Notes: a model not told the origin generated them from the letters alone. Positions 31,768 through 41,590 are shown, numbered from the stretch's first letter. The stretch: 45,528 nt of DNA from Pyrinomonadaceae bacterium (GCA_014380365.1 JACMJZ010000002.1:1-45528); one strand, 5' to 3'. A program made the numbers and translations.

Positions 31768-34032
31768 ATGTCATTCCCTCTTGCGAAAGCGCCGCGACTT
31801 GTCGCCGTGTCGTTGGTATTTCTGACGACGATTGCCGGTGTCCTCGCTCAGCAACCTCAGAAGCCGGTCGACGATTCTGAAGTCGTACGAATCAGCACCG
31901 AACTGGCGCAAACGGGCGTCGTGGTGCTTGATAAGCAAGGACGCTTCGTCGATGGCCTGACGCCTGAACAGTTTCAATTGCGGGTTGATGGAAAGCCTGT
32001 TACTCCGGCTTTCATTGAGCACGTGATTGCAGGGACGGTGAAGGAAGAAAAACTGGAGTCAGCCGTGGCCCGCGGTCTCCCTGCGACGAACGTGGCAGCT
32101 GCTCCCGTCTCAAGTTCATATCGTGGGCGTACGATCATCTTCTTCATTGACGACTTACACCTCAGCGCTGAAAGCGTGGTGCAGACGCGCAAGGCGATTC
32201 TGGATTTCGTTGAAAACCAGATGGGAACGGACGATCACGTGGCAATCGCTTCCCCCAGCGGGCAGCTCGGTTTCCTGCAAAAGTTTACCGATCTGAAACC
32301 GGTGTTGCGCGCGGCTATCGCACGATTGACTTACCGCAACTATGCAGCCCGTGACGTTGAAAACGCTTCGATGACGGAGTATACCGCGCTCAAAATCGAG
32401 CAGGGTGACAGAGATGCTCTCTCTTTCTTCACCGAGGAGTTGCTTAAAGCAAGTAACTTTCGCAGCGCCGGCGGCCCGCTTGGGCCCTCGTCCCCCAGCC
32501 CGTTTGGCGGAAAGTCCTCCGCGCGGCCAAACTCTTCCGGGATGTCACGCGAGATGGCGGAACGCCAGATAAAGGAGCGCGCCCAGATCCTGCTCAAGCA
32601 GTCTGCGAGCGTGACCGTTAGCACGTTGGCGACGTTGGAGAGTCTGATGCGCTCTTCCAGCCAGATGGCCGGGCGCAAACTCGTCTTCTTCGTCTCCGAC
32701 GGCTTCTACTTAAATGATCGGAACACCGCGTTTGGCGACAAACTGAAACAAATCACCGACGCGGCAGTACGCGCAGGGGTAGTTATCTACACATTGGACG
32801 CGAGGGGCCTGGTGAGTATGACCGATGCCAGCAGCAATCTCGCCGATCCACAGGGCCGTCTGGCCCGCGCGAATATCGGCGAGCTCTCGGCCTCCCAGGA
32901 TGCCTTGAGTGCGTTGGCGGCGGACACGGGCGGTCGCGCTTTGCTGAATTCCGGGGCGCTGACTACCGCAGTTAACAACGCTCTCAAAGAAACTTCAAAC
33001 TACTATCTGCTGGCGTGGCGGCCGCCGGTAGAAGAACAGAAGGGTGGAAACTTCAAGCGGCTTGAGGTCAGCATCGCTAATCGTCCAGAGCTAACAGTGC
33101 GTCTCCCGCGCGGTTTTCTCGTCAGTGAGCCACGCGCTGCGGCCAAAAGCGGTGAGGCTGCGACTCCCAATCCGGAAAGCCCGCTGCCAAATGCCGGCAA
33201 TGCCAAGGGCCCTGATGCTGCCCTGATGGCTGCGCTCGCAGCGCCGTCAGCGCGCAAGGGTTTGCCTACTCAGCTGTCAGTTAGTTTCATTGACGTACCG
33301 GGCACTGGTCCTGTCCTGACGGTCTCTACGCAAATGGCCACTAATGTGCTGGGATACGGCGCGGACGGGAAGCAACCCGCGGCGATTGCTGTGGCGGGCA
33401 TTGTACAAAACGACCAGGGTAAGCAGGCCGGCGGATACATGAATCGGGTCACCGTCAATCCCTCTGCAAACACTGAGGGACAACATCCCAGCGTGACCTA
33501 TAGCCATCGGATTCCTCTGAAACCGGGCATCTACTTGATACGTGTGGCCGCAAAAGACGATAAGAGCGGCAGGGTTGGCAGCGCCGTGAAGTGGATAGAG
33601 ATTCCCGATCTTGCTTCGAAGAAGCTCACCTTGAGCAGTCTATTAGTCGGCGGGCAGTTTGTTGGCGCAACCCAGCAACAGACCAGTGCCGGCGGGGCAG
33701 CCGATCAAATGCAGTTTAGTGTCGACCGGCGGTTTGCGCGCGGTTCACACCTTTCCGTTCTCACAATGATTTACAACGCGGCCCGATCGACTGGCGCCGC
33801 CGTACCCGATCTGGAGGCGCAGATAAAAATTCTGCGAGGTGGTCAGCCGGTTATGTCCAGTCCTGTGCGTAAACTTAACCTCGAGGCTGGCGCTGATGTT
33901 GCGCGTATCCCATACGGCGCGGATATCAAACTCAACACTTTGACGCCGGGGCGGTATCTGCTCCGAATAGAGATAAATGATCGCGTCGCGAACACGAGCG
34001 CTTCGCAGGAAACTGTCTTTGAAGTTGAGTGA
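31768..34032 (+). CDS. VWFA-related exported protein (acidobacterial type)
   Basis: A 754-residue protein with a signal peptide (1-27, ending GVLAQ) and the 'VWFA-related Acidobacterial domain': VVVLDKQGRFVDGLTPEQFQLRVDGK, then IIFFIDDLHLS in place of the classical DxSxS MIDAS motif, and LVFFVSDGFYL further on. The second half (about 420-754) is beta-rich with no family I can name. The predicted role is binding of an envelope or secreted partner; the metal site is probably degenerate (DDLHLS). GAGGT lies nine bases before ATG 31768. It is highly characteristic of Acidobacteriota genomes. Confidence 0.9.
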   Translation: MSFPLAKAPRLVAVSLVFLTTIAGVLAQQPQKPVDDSEVVRISTELAQTGVVVLDKQGRFVDGLTPEQFQLRVDGKPVTPAFIEHVIAGTVKEEKLESAVARGLPATNVAAAPVSSSYRGRTIIFFIDDLHLSAESVVQTRKAILDFVENQMGTDDHVAIASPSGQLGFLQKFTDLKPVLRAAIARLTYRNYAARDVENASMTEYTALKIEQGDRDALSFFTEELLKASNFRSAGGPLGPSSPSPFGGKSSARPNSSGMSREMAERQIKERAQILLKQSASVTVSTLATLESLMRSSSQMAGRKLVFFVSDGFYLNDRNTAFGDKLKQITDAAVRAGVVIYTLDARGLVSMTDASSNLADPQGRLARANIGELSASQDALSALAADTGGRALLNSGALTTAVNNALKETSNYYLLAWRPPVEEQKGGNFKRLEVSIANRPELTVRLPRGFLVSEPRAAAKSGEAATPNPESPLPNAGNAKGPDAALMAALAAPSARKGLPTQLSVSFIDVPGTGPVLTVSTQMATNVLGYGADGKQPAAIAVAGIVQNDQGKQAGGYMNRVTVNPSANTEGQHPSVTYSHRIPLKPGIYLIRVAAKDDKSGRVGSAVKWIEIPDLASKKLTLSSLLVGGQFVGATQQQTSAGGAADQMQFSVDRRFARGSHLSVLTMIYNAARSTGAAVPDLEAQIKILRGGQPVMSSPVRKLNLEAGADVARIPYGADIKLNTLTPGRYLLRIEINDRVANTSASQETVFEVE

Positions 34033-34234
34033 TCCGGATTCCCGGCATTCAGCGCAGCTAAGACAAAATCAGACCCCCACGAGTCGGGGTACCGGGTGTG
34101 CGTTTCGGACGGTGATCGGGTTTTATCACCATCACAATGCCGCACTGAAGATCGATTGAATCAATGTGGAAATTTGGTGAGATTTCGCGAGATGCACTCA
34201 TCTTTTCTTTGGTTAAGCGCTCTTTACACGTTGG

Positions 34235-34855
34235 TTACATAACAAGCTCATCGTCCGCGCCCCGCTCGGGATCGTACTCCGACATTGTCTCGATACAACT
34301 CTTAAAGACATCGACGATGCGCGCCAGCAGCCACCCCAAACCTTCGACTAAAGTATCAACATTTTCCTCATGCACTCTTAATTCACTGGTCTCTCTGGAG
34401 TATTGCAAAGCACTCCTGATATGCACTATCTCCTTAATGAGAATCCAACCTGGTTCGTGGATTGGAAGGATGTAATCGGAGTAGTGGACTCGAGCAACCG
34501 CATTAAAGGCAAATCGAATGTCATCAAGTGTTTGGGTTCTGCTGAATATTGCCGCGGGCTCGCGATCTTCATCGAAATCATAAGCCGTCTCCAGCCGCGT
34601 CAACTCGTCGAGAGAGAAGCTAACGTCAGGACGATTGCGGGCAGCAAAAGCTTGAAACATCATTCCGTAAATAGCGCTATCCATGAGCGCGAAGACCGCT
34701 CGCGCAGTCATTCGCCGCCATATCGACTTACCTTCCGAATCATCCTCGGCAGTTTCATCAAGCATAGTCATGCAGATCTTCACGTCAGTGTTGAGACGCC
34801 TCACAACGTTCCAAAACTCTTCCAGTGAGACATTGTTATCGCCCACCGCTCTCAC
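34235..34855 (-). CDS. Hypothetical protein downstream of serA
   Basis: An unrecognised 206-residue soluble, mainly helical protein without signal peptide. It has no obvious catalytic motif; the segment SSLDELTRLETAYDFDEDREP-like acidic centre (about 80-100) and two long C-terminal helices are the main features. It starts with GTG at 34855 (GTG 34846 is an alternative with GAGGTGAG upstream), 17 bases after the serA stop, so it may share the serA transcript. The composition differs slightly from neighbours (more AT-rich), which could indicate transfer. The spacer 34033-34234 between it and the VWFA gene shows only a short GACCCC...GGGGT-type hairpin near 34072-34090. Confidence 0.65.
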   Translation of the reverse strand: MRAVGDNNVSLEEFWNVVRRLNTDVKICMTMLDETAEDDSEGKSIWRRMTARAVFALMDSAIYGMMFQAFAARNRPDVSFSLDELTRLETAYDFDEDREPAAIFSRTQTLDDIRFAFNAVARVHYSDYILPIHEPGWILIKEIVHIRSALQYSRETSELRVHEENVDTLVEGLGWLLARIVDVFKSCIETMSEYDPERGADDELVM

Positions 34856-34872
34856 CTCTGCTACTTGAATGG

Positions 34873-36471
34873 TTAAAGCTCGATCTCCCGGGCAGAAACA
34901 ACCTGCTCCATTGATCGCAGGTCTACGAGTGTACTTTTATCGACAGCTGCATCGACTTCAATCACGGCCATCGCATCCCCACCCCGTTCGCGGCGCCCAA
35001 GATGAAAGCGGCTGATGTTGACGCCGCGGTCGCCGAGTAGCGTACCAACCCGTCCGATAACGCCCGGAACATCGCGGTTGCGCATTACCAGCATGTGTCC
35101 CTGCGGGAGGGCCTCGATGTGAAAACCATCAATTTCGGTGATCCGGCCTTCGCGCTTTTGTTCGCCAAAGCCAAATATCGTCCCCGACAGAGACTGTTCA
35201 CCCAAACTGCCAATCACACTCGTGCGTATGGCCGGCGCCGAGTCGGCGACGGTGCGAACGTAGCTTGTCGTCACAGCAATGCCGCGTTCCTCCGCAATCA
35301 AAAAAGCGTTGACCGCGTTTACCCGGGCGCTAACATCGCGCAGCAATCCGGCCAGAAACGCTCTGGTTACCGGAGCCGCGTTTAAGTCAACAGTCTCACC
35401 CGCGTATTCAATCCTCACCTGCGTCACCGCGCCATCAACTACCTGGGCCTGGAAGCGCCCCAGACTTTCGGCCAGCTCGATGTACGGCAGCAATGCGTGC
35501 AGCTCCTGGGTGCCCAGCGCGGGAACGTTCACCGCCCCATGCAATGCTCCTGTTAGAAGGTAATCACGCATCTGTTGCGCGACGGTGAACGCCACGCCTT
35601 CCTGCGCTTCCGCGGTTGATGCGCCGAGGTGAGGTGTGACAATCACTTCATCCAGGCCAAGCAAGAGGTTGTCTCCATCCGGAGGTTCCTTTTCGAACAC
35701 GTCCAACGCGGCGCCGGCGACGATTCCCGATTTGATCGCCTCGTAAAGAGCGCGTTCATCTACCAATCCGCCGCGCGCGCAATTGATAATCCGCACGCCC
35801 TTCTTCATTTTGGCAAACGCTGCCGGGCCCACGATGCCGCGAGTCTCAGCAGTCAAAGGTGTGTGCACCGTAAGGAAGTCTGCGCGGGCAAACACGTCGT
35901 CAAGTGAAGCAACTTCGATCTCGAGATCGCGTGCCTGCTCCGCTGCCACAAAAGGATCAAACGCAACGATCTGCATGCCGAACGCGCGTGCTCTGGCCGA
36001 CACAGTTCTGCCAATGCGCCCCAGGCCGACGACGCCGAGTGTCTTGCCTTGCAGCTCGACTCCGATAAAACCCTTGCGTGCCCATTTCCCAGCCTTGAGA
36101 CTGGAGTTAGCCTGGGGCACGTTGCGAGCCAGCGCTATCAAAAGAGCGATGGTGTGCTCGGCAGTCGTAATCGTGTTCCCATCAGGCGCGTTCATCACGA
36201 CGATGCCGCGCGCGGTCGCGGCGCCGACGTCGATGTTGTCCACCCCGACGCCGGCCCGTCCAATCACGCGTAACTCAATCGCCGCATCCATCACCTGCGC
36301 GGTAACCTTTGTTTCACTCCTCACGACTAAACCCTGGCAGCCAACCAACGCCGCGGCCAGATCGGCAGGAGAGAGTCCCGTTTTTTTCTCGACATCAAAC
36401 TCGGCGTCGCGTAGCGGTTGAAGGCCACTGTCGCTCACGTCATCGGCCACCAATATTTTTGTTTTTCCCAT
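34873..36471 (-). CDS. serA: D-3-phosphoglycerate dehydrogenase
   Basis: The enzyme oxidises 3-phosphoglycerate with NAD+ to start serine biosynthesis. The 532-residue long form has a substrate-binding half, then the Rossmann domain with VGLGRIGRTVSARARAFGM, IINCARGGLVDE, DVFEKEPP and TPHLGAST (catalytic His and Glu region). An ASB-type intervening domain (about 320-450) and a C-terminal ACT domain (about 455-525, MLVMRNRDVPGVIGRVGTLLG) follow, the latter normally for serine feedback inhibition. ATG 36471 is preferred to upstream starts because it begins MGKTKILVADD. A 206-residue hypothetical gene follows. Confidence 0.96.
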   Translation of the reverse strand: MGKTKILVADDVSDSGLQPLRDAEFDVEKKTGLSPADLAAALVGCQGLVVRSETKVTAQVMDAAIELRVIGRAGVGVDNIDVGAATARGIVVMNAPDGNTITTAEHTIALLIALARNVPQANSSLKAGKWARKGFIGVELQGKTLGVVGLGRIGRTVSARARAFGMQIVAFDPFVAAEQARDLEIEVASLDDVFARADFLTVHTPLTAETRGIVGPAAFAKMKKGVRIINCARGGLVDERALYEAIKSGIVAGAALDVFEKEPPDGDNLLLGLDEVIVTPHLGASTAEAQEGVAFTVAQQMRDYLLTGALHGAVNVPALGTQELHALLPYIELAESLGRFQAQVVDGAVTQVRIEYAGETVDLNAAPVTRAFLAGLLRDVSARVNAVNAFLIAEERGIAVTTSYVRTVADSAPAIRTSVIGSLGEQSLSGTIFGFGEQKREGRITEIDGFHIEALPQGHMLVMRNRDVPGVIGRVGTLLGDRGVNISRFHLGRRERGGDAMAVIEVDAAVDKSTLVDLRSMEQVVSAREIEL

Positions 36472-36542
36472 GGGTGGGCGGATTATAGCGGTTTTCGTTT
36501 CGGCCTGTCTCAAACGGCCGGCGGAGGCACTGATGCGGTTTA

Positions 36543-36636
36543 CCTTTGCGACTCTTTGCGTCTACCTTGCGCTCTTTGCGGTTCCGGTGTTTGTTTTTAC
36601 CGAAAGAACGCAAAGTGCGCGCAAAGGAACACTAAG
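36543..36636. repeat. Inverted word-repeat, CTTTGCG family
   Basis: The left arm 36543-36582 (CTTTGCG three times with spacers) is complementary to the right arm 36605-36636 (AACGCAAAG and GCGCAAAGG). It lies in the divergent serA/corA spacer (36472-36747). Confidence 0.65.
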
Positions 36637-36747
36637 ATAACTGCACCAGTCCCCCCAAGTATTTACTTCGTAGGCTTGCCGGAAAGTTATAAGATACCCT
36701 CGCTGTTTCACTGAAGCCACATACGTCAGCAGGGGAGACCGACTCAG

Positions 36748-37719
36748 TTGATCACCACCGCCTATCTGAACGCCAAGACCAGGCTGTTCACGGAAAACTG
36801 CAATGCCGCGGATATAAGCGAACTGCGCGAGGACCCTGGAAACATTATCTGGGCCGACGTGAGCGATCCGACGAGCCAGGATTTCGAGGCTCTGGCTGAG
36901 GAATTTGGTTTCCATCATCTCTCGATCGAAGACTGCCGCAACGCACACCAACGCCCAAAAGTCGAAGAGTATGAAGGCTACTACTTCATCGTGCTTTATG
37001 AGGCCGAGCTCGCCGGGCCAACTGACCGGCTCGAGCTGCGCGAGCTGAATATCTTTCTCGGCAAAAACTATCTCGTCACTGTGCATAGCCGGCCGATTCG
37101 CGCCATTGCCACGGCCGCCCGCCTCTGGCACGAATGGACCGATCGAGCGGAACAGGGCTCCGGACTGCTCGCCTACCTCTTAATTGACGGCATCGTCGAC
37201 GACTACCTGCCTCTGCTCGACATCATTAGCGACCGCATGGACGAACTCGAAGATGCAATCTTTGGGCAATGGCGCGCCGAGGTCATCGAAGACATTTTCT
37301 CAATCAAGAAGAAACTGCTCTACCTGCGTCGTAGCATCACACCGCTTCGCGACGTCTTTAACACGATGCTCAGGCGCGAGCAGCCAATCTTTCCACGCGA
37401 AACACACGTTTATTTTCAGGACGTATTTGACCATCTGATTCGCGTCGCCGACACGATTGACAGTTTGCGCGACATGCTCAGCTCCACGATGGATGCTTAT
37501 CTGTCCGTTTCCGGAAATCGCATGAACAAGATCATGAAGCGGCTTACGTCGATCTCCACGATCCTGATGTCCGTAACTCTGATCGCCGGAATCTACGGCA
37601 TGAACTTCACTCTTATGCCCGAATTGAGGTGGCGTTTCGGTTACGTCTTCGCCCTGGGTTCCATGGTGGCGGTAGGAATCGCGTTGTACGTGTATTTGAA
37701 GAGGGTGAAATGGATCTAA
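36748..37719 (+). CDS. corA: CorA-family magnesium/cobalt transporter
   Basis: A pentameric inner-membrane divalent-cation channel. The 323-residue protein has a large cytoplasmic funnel (1-255) and two C-terminal helices. The pore signature GIYGMNF sits at the end of the first (about 278-284), and the last helix is [47 protein letters not shown] is typical of CorA. The start is TTG at 36748 with AGGGGAG 10 bases upstream; no ATG fits the conserved N-terminus. A small membrane protein gene overlaps its end by 10 bases. Confidence 0.95.
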   Translation: MITTAYLNAKTRLFTENCNAADISELREDPGNIIWADVSDPTSQDFEALAEEFGFHHLSIEDCRNAHQRPKVEEYEGYYFIVLYEAELAGPTDRLELRELNIFLGKNYLVTVHSRPIRAIATAARLWHEWTDRAEQGSGLLAYLLIDGIVDDYLPLLDIISDRMDELEDAIFGQWRAEVIEDIFSIKKKLLYLRRSITPLRDVFNTMLRREQPIFPRETHVYFQDVFDHLIRVADTIDSLRDMLSSTMDAYLSVSGNRMNKIMKRLTSISTILMSVTLIAGIYGMNFTLMPELRWRFGYVFALGSMVAVGIALYVYLKRVKWI

Positions 37720-38054
37720 AGAAAACGCTGCACATCCACTCCAGGGGAAAACACAAGAAGGGCGACACCGCGCGACTCGCGGCCCAGCTTGCTCCGCTTG
37801 AAGAACAAGATCGTCAGGCAGCCAAACAACAATTGGCGACGAGCCCATCGAGCCCTGGCGACCTGCATGGGGATCCGGGTTTTAGCGCGATTGTTGTCGA
37901 CAACGACAATCTCCAGGTGCCGAAAGACATTATGGAGGGCGGCGACGAAAAGACGTATTTGGGAATGGAACCTGTCGTACTCGTGATCCTGGGCGTCATG
38001 CTACTCTTCATCGCCTTTATTGCCTGGCAGATCAAGCTGATGCCGGCGGAATGA
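37710..38054 (+). CDS. Small single-pass membrane protein coupled to corA
   Basis: A 114-residue protein with a Lys/His-rich N-terminus ([18 protein letters not shown]), an Ala/Gln-rich helix, and one C-terminal transmembrane helix (about 89-109, [20 protein letters not shown]). Tail-anchored with the N-terminus probably cytoplasmic. GAGGGTGAA lies immediately before the ATG, which is inside the corA 3' end (10-base overlap). Co-translation suggests it may assist or regulate CorA; there is no family match I recognise. Confidence 0.7.
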   Translation: MDLKKTLHIHSRGKHKKGDTARLAAQLAPLEEQDRQAAKQQLATSPSSPGDLHGDPGFSAIVVDNDNLQVPKDIMEGGDEKTYLGMEPVVLVILGVMLLFIAFIAWQIKLMPAE

Positions 38055-38057
38055 CAA

Positions 38058-38130
38058 CAAGGATGAAGGCGGAAGGATGAAATGACTGTAGCGGCATCTT
38101 TCATCCTTCCGCCTTCCGCCTTCATCCTTG
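38058..38130. repeat. Inverted word-repeat, AAGGATGAAGGCGG family
   Basis: The left arm 38058-38082 matches the complement of 38099-38130 apart from one extra 7-base word (CCGCCTT) in the right arm. The loop is about 16 bases. It lies between two convergent genes, three bases after the stop of the corA-coupled gene, a typical place for a bidirectional terminator. Confidence 0.85.
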
Positions 38131-38133
38131 CTC

Positions 38134-38346
38134 TTACATCGGGCCGGCGTCTTTGATCTCGGCGCTCTCGTCGAGGGCACCGTCCGGAGAGAGCCCTCCG
38201 CCTTGATCCTCGCCTGCATCGATTTTCGTACGACTCTGGTCAGCTTCTCCTAGAGTCTCGTCGTCCGTGGCGTCGGACTGACGCTGTTCCAGAAGTTCAT
38301 CGACGCTCTTTTGAGACTCAGCTCTTTCTTGTTTCGGATCGTCCAT
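38134..38346 (-). CDS. Small acidic protein downstream of pgpA
   Basis: A 70-residue, strongly acidic and probably disordered protein (many Asp, Glu, Gln, Ser; no hydrophobic core). GGAGG lies eight bases before its ATG, and it starts 12 bases after pgpA, so it is very likely translated from the pgpA transcript. Function unknown. Confidence 0.6.
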   Translation of the reverse strand: MDDPKQERAESQKSVDELLEQRQSDATDDETLGEADQSRTKIDAGEDQGGGLSPDGALDESAEIKDAGPM

Positions 38347-38358
38347 ACTCGTCCTCCC

Positions 38359-38979
38359 TTATACGAACCAGCTCGCACAGACAGCCAGCATCACACCTAA
38401 CGCAGCGTAGACGCCCGCAACCACGTCGTCCGCCATGATGCCGAGGCCGCCCGGTAGAGACTCCAGCCTACGCGCGGGATATGGCTTAACAATGTCGAAA
38501 AACCTGAAAAGAATAAACGCGAGGATTGCCGTCCACCACGCCGTTTCCAAAACAAATGGCACGGGTATGAAGGCGATGAACTGACCGGCAACTTCGTCTA
38601 TGACAACCTTGCCCGGATCCTTCCTGGCCGACAACCTTTCAACATGTGAGGCAGCCCAGATTCCGGCCAGCGCAACTGCGGACACTACGACTAACTCAAA
38701 GGCAATAACACCATAGTAAATATGAAGCAGATTAAAGTTGCCCCCGGCGGAACCATCGAAGAACACTTTCATCGCCAGGCCACGAACCCCGGCGTACAGC
38801 CCGATTCCGACCAGCGATCCCCACGTCCCCGGCGCCAGCGGAAGATAACCGACCCCGCAAGTCGCGATCGTCAGCGCCAGATAATCCTTCGTCGTTCGCG
38901 CTGGCCGAGAAGGCCCGATGTTAATGCCGCTAACAACGGGCGGGTTTAATTCGTCGCTCGATTCTTTAATCGTACTCAT
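38359..38979 (-). CDS. pgpA: Phosphatidylglycerophosphatase A
   Basis: Dephosphorylates phosphatidylglycerol phosphate, the last step of phosphatidylglycerol synthesis, in the inner membrane. The 206-residue protein has the PgpA signatures GVGYLPLAPGTWGSLVG, DPGKVVIDEVAGQ and FRFFDIVKPYPARRLESLPGGLGIMADD. Four hydrophobic helices are visible. The N-terminal ~28 residues are an extension relative to typical PgpA. The TonB-domain gene lies 99 bases upstream on the same strand, and the 70-aa acidic gene follows. Confidence 0.95.
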   Translation of the reverse strand: MSTIKESSDELNPPVVSGINIGPSRPARTTKDYLALTIATCGVGYLPLAPGTWGSLVGIGLYAGVRGLAMKVFFDGSAGGNFNLLHIYYGVIAFELVVVSAVALAGIWAASHVERLSARKDPGKVVIDEVAGQFIAFIPVPFVLETAWWTAILAFILFRFFDIVKPYPARRLESLPGGLGIMADDVVAGVYAALGVMLAVCASWFV

Positions 38980-39078
38980 GGGTTCATGGTGAACGGCTAC
39001 CTCAATGATGAGGCCTCGCGATTACTTTCAAACCCTCGCAGTTTCCATCGGCATGCTTGGCAGTACGCGAGATATGCT

Positions 39079-40110
39079 TTAGAACAGATTGAACTGGTAT
39101 TCAAGCTGAATGTGCATCGACACCGCGTGTCCATCCTTTGACGCGGGGATGAACGTGATGTCCCTGGCAGCCGCTACCGCTCTTTGCGTCAAGCCGTGCG
39201 GTAGCCTTTTCACGACTCTGATGCTGGTCACTTGTCCAGAGCTGGAAAAGACGGCGCGGAGTACGACTGTTCCCTGAACAGAATATCTGCGCGCGCTCTC
39301 AGTGTAACTTGGTTCGGGCTTGGAAAGGACGCGCGCTTTTCCTGTAACTTCTCGCCCCGAGAAGACTCGATTGTAATCCGTGGAATCGCCTGGCCCGGTT
39401 GATGGCCCGCCGCCACCGACCTTTTGGTCTCCGCCGCCCGTACTTCCGCCCCGTCCCGGACCGATTCCCGCGTCGGTACCGCCACTTGCAGCCGGCGGAA
39501 AGAGTTTCGGGTCTGCCTGCATGGTTGCCGCTACCGGCAACCCCGGTGTGTTTAGGACGAAGGAATTAAAGAAGCGTTGTGTGGCGGCGCTATTAGCAAA
39601 CGCATTTAAGGCTGTTAGGAAATATATCTGCGGCCCGGCGACATAGAAATGAGTCACTCCGGATCTGTTACCCAGCGTGATGGTATATTCGCGCCCCGGC
39701 GGCAGTCTGCTCGATTCCAGCTCACGCTGGTACGACATATAGGACGCAACCTCGGGCGATTTCGGGAGCTGATCGCGGAGCGGTTTAAGGAGCGACTCCC
39801 AGACAAGGTCAGCGCAGGAGTCAAGGTACGCCTCGTTGTCCGAGGGGCCGTTGCTCTCGTAGCCCTCATTAACCAAAGACCAGAAGGTGTAGTCAACGCC
39901 ATCACTGGTCGCCGTGTAAATGCTCCCGTCAACCTTGAATTGGTCGAAACTATTCTTCTGCGATTTCACAACATGCCCGTTTGGCAGCTGGATCGTGAAA
40001 CGCTCGCCCGCTGGAGAGACAGTAACCCAGGAGTCAGCCGCTTGCGCCCTGACCGTCTGAGACCAAGAGCAAACAAGAAGCAGAATTAACAGAGCAGTGG
40101 GATGTTTCAT
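39079..40110 (-). CDS. Exported protein with TonB C-terminal domain
   Basis: A 343-residue protein with a signal peptide (1-22), an unassigned N-terminal region (to ~190), a Gly/Ser/Pro-rich linker (about 205-245) and a TonB C-terminal domain (about 255-343): SKPEPSYTESARRYSVQGTVVLRAVF, GQVTSIRVVK and the helix LTQRAVAAARDITFIPA. It lacks the N-terminal anchor of classical TonB, so it is not a canonical energy transducer. Such proteins are frequent in Acidobacteriota, role unknown. It lies 33 bases after rimO on the same strand. Confidence 0.85.
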   Translation of the reverse strand: MKHPTALLILLLVCSWSQTVRAQAADSWVTVSPAGERFTIQLPNGHVVKSQKNSFDQFKVDGSIYTATSDGVDYTFWSLVNEGYESNGPSDNEAYLDSCADLVWESLLKPLRDQLPKSPEVASYMSYQRELESSRLPPGREYTITLGNRSGVTHFYVAGPQIYFLTALNAFANSAATQRFFNSFVLNTPGLPVAATMQADPKLFPPAASGGTDAGIGPGRGGSTGGGDQKVGGGGPSTGPGDSTDYNRVFSGREVTGKARVLSKPEPSYTESARRYSVQGTVVLRAVFSSSGQVTSIRVVKRLPHGLTQRAVAAARDITFIPASKDGHAVSMHIQLEYQFNLF

Positions 40111-40143
40111 GTCATGCCTCCGGAGTGGGACGGAAAAATATCA

Positions 40144-41499
40144 TCACTTAAGAACGATTTGTCCGACCAGATCGTATTCCTGCGCTTCGGTAATCAAAAC
40201 GTTAACCAATTCACCTGCCAAGGGAGCAAAGTCTTCCGGCACATCATTGATAAGAACACAACCATCGATGTCAGGCGCCTGAGTTTCCATTCTTCCCTGC
40301 CAGAGGAGTTCGCTCTCACTCGATTCACCTTCGAAAAGAACCCGCACGGTTTGGCCGACGCGTCTTTTGTTATTCCGCCGCGAGATGATTCTTTGCTCCT
40401 TCATCAATCGTGCGCGGCGCTGCTTCGCTACCTTGGGATCGACTTTGTTCGTCAAGTCGAATGCGGGGGTCCCTTCTTCGTCGGAATACGTAAAGACGCC
40501 AACGCGATCGAATTCGACATTCTTAACAAACTGGAGCAACTCTTCGAAGTCTGCATCAGTTTCCCCGGGAAAGCCGGTGATGAAGGTGGTGCGCACCGCA
40601 ATCCCAGGCACGCGCGCCCGCACCCGCTTGATCAATTTCTCCAGCGACGCGCGATTGCCGCCGCGCTTCATCAGTTTCAAAACATTCTGAGACGCATGCT
40701 GCAATGGCATGTCGAGATACTTCACAGCTTTGGGTTCTTCGGCAAGCACATCGAGAAACGCGTCGCTGATGTGCGTCGGGTATGTGTACATCACGCGCAC
40801 CCATTCGATTCCGTCCGTATGGGACAACTCCCGCAGCAGATGCGCCAGCGCGTCAGACTTGCCAAGGTCTTCACCGTAGCGCGAAGAATCCTGGGCCACG
40901 AGGATTAGTTCCTTGATCCCCTCCTCGGCGAGCTGGTGCGCTTCCGCCACTATCGATCCAAACCGCCGACTGCGAAAATGGCCGCGCATCTGCGGAATAA
41001 AGCAAAAAGCGCACGGACGATCGCACCCTTCGGCGATTTTGATGAAGGCGTAGTGACCGGGCGTGGCCAGTACTCGCGGCGTCGATTCGTCGTAAAGATA
41101 CGTCGCGCTCTGATTTCCGAGTGAAACAATGGGGAGCGAACGTGTATCTGTCTTTGGATCGCAAACGGCGAGGATGTCGTTAATTTGGCTAGTACCAATG
41201 AAGGCATCGACTTCCGGAATCGAAGCTTTCAACTCATCGCGATAACGCTCCACCAGACAGCCGGCGACAACCACCCTGGCTGCTTTGCCGTCCGCCTTCC
41301 AACGCGTCGCCTCAAGAATGGTGTCGATCGATTCCTGTTTTGCCGAGTCGATAAAGCCACAGGTGTTTACCACGACGGTGTCGGCTTCGCGGGCGTCAGC
41401 GGTTAGCTCATAGCCATTGGCTCTTAGCTGGCCCATCATGACCTCGCTATCGACGAGGTTCTTTGGACAGCCCAAACTGATAAATCCAACTTTCTTCAT
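40144..41499 (-). CDS. rimO: Ribosomal protein S12 methylthiotransferase
   Basis: A radical-SAM enzyme with two iron-sulfur clusters that methylthiolates an aspartate of ribosomal protein S12. The 451-residue chain has the UPF0004 domain with Cys11 (LGCPKNLVDSEVM), Cys47 (VNTCGFI) and Cys81 (AGCLVERY), the radical-SAM motif CDRPCAFC (Cys159, Cys163, Cys166), and a C-terminal TRAM domain (about 380-450). GFISLGCPKNLVDSE distinguishes RimO from the tRNA enzyme MiaB. ATG 41499 gives MKKVGFISLGCPKN. tgpA lies upstream across a hairpin repeat, and the TonB-domain gene downstream. Confidence 0.97.
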   Translation of the reverse strand: MKKVGFISLGCPKNLVDSEVMMGQLRANGYELTADAREADTVVVNTCGFIDSAKQESIDTILEATRWKADGKAARVVVAGCLVERYRDELKASIPEVDAFIGTSQINDILAVCDPKTDTRSLPIVSLGNQSATYLYDESTPRVLATPGHYAFIKIAEGCDRPCAFCFIPQMRGHFRSRRFGSIVAEAHQLAEEGIKELILVAQDSSRYGEDLGKSDALAHLLRELSHTDGIEWVRVMYTYPTHISDAFLDVLAEEPKAVKYLDMPLQHASQNVLKLMKRGGNRASLEKLIKRVRARVPGIAVRTTFITGFPGETDADFEELLQFVKNVEFDRVGVFTYSDEEGTPAFDLTNKVDPKVAKQRRARLMKEQRIISRRNNKRRVGQTVRVLFEGESSESELLWQGRMETQAPDIDGCVLINDVPEDFAPLAGELVNVLITEAQEYDLVGQIVLK

Positions 41500-41510
41500 A
41501 TTCGTATCAA

Positions 41511-41590
41511 GCAGAAGCCCGCGCGTAAGCAAGGGCTCTCCTACAATGCATTCTCGAAACTTGCTGAGCCTCCCTTACGGTCGGGCTTCT
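41511..41590. repeat. GCCCGACCGTC-family inverted repeat between tgpA and rimO
   Basis: The left arm 41511-41538 (GCAGAAGCCCG...AAGGGCTC) pairs with the right arm 41562-41590 (GAGCCTCCC...GGGCTTCTGC). The right arm encodes the C-terminus of TgpA (AEARP) on the minus strand. Confidence 0.75.

Noticed and set aside
31768-34032. Canonical von Willebrand A protein with intact MIDAS
   Set aside because: The motif reads DDLHLS rather than DxSxS, so metal binding is doubtful; called VWFA-related only.
39079-40110. Classical TonB energy transducer
   Set aside because: It has a cleavable-looking signal peptide and no ExbB/ExbD neighbours; only the C-terminal domain is TonB-like.
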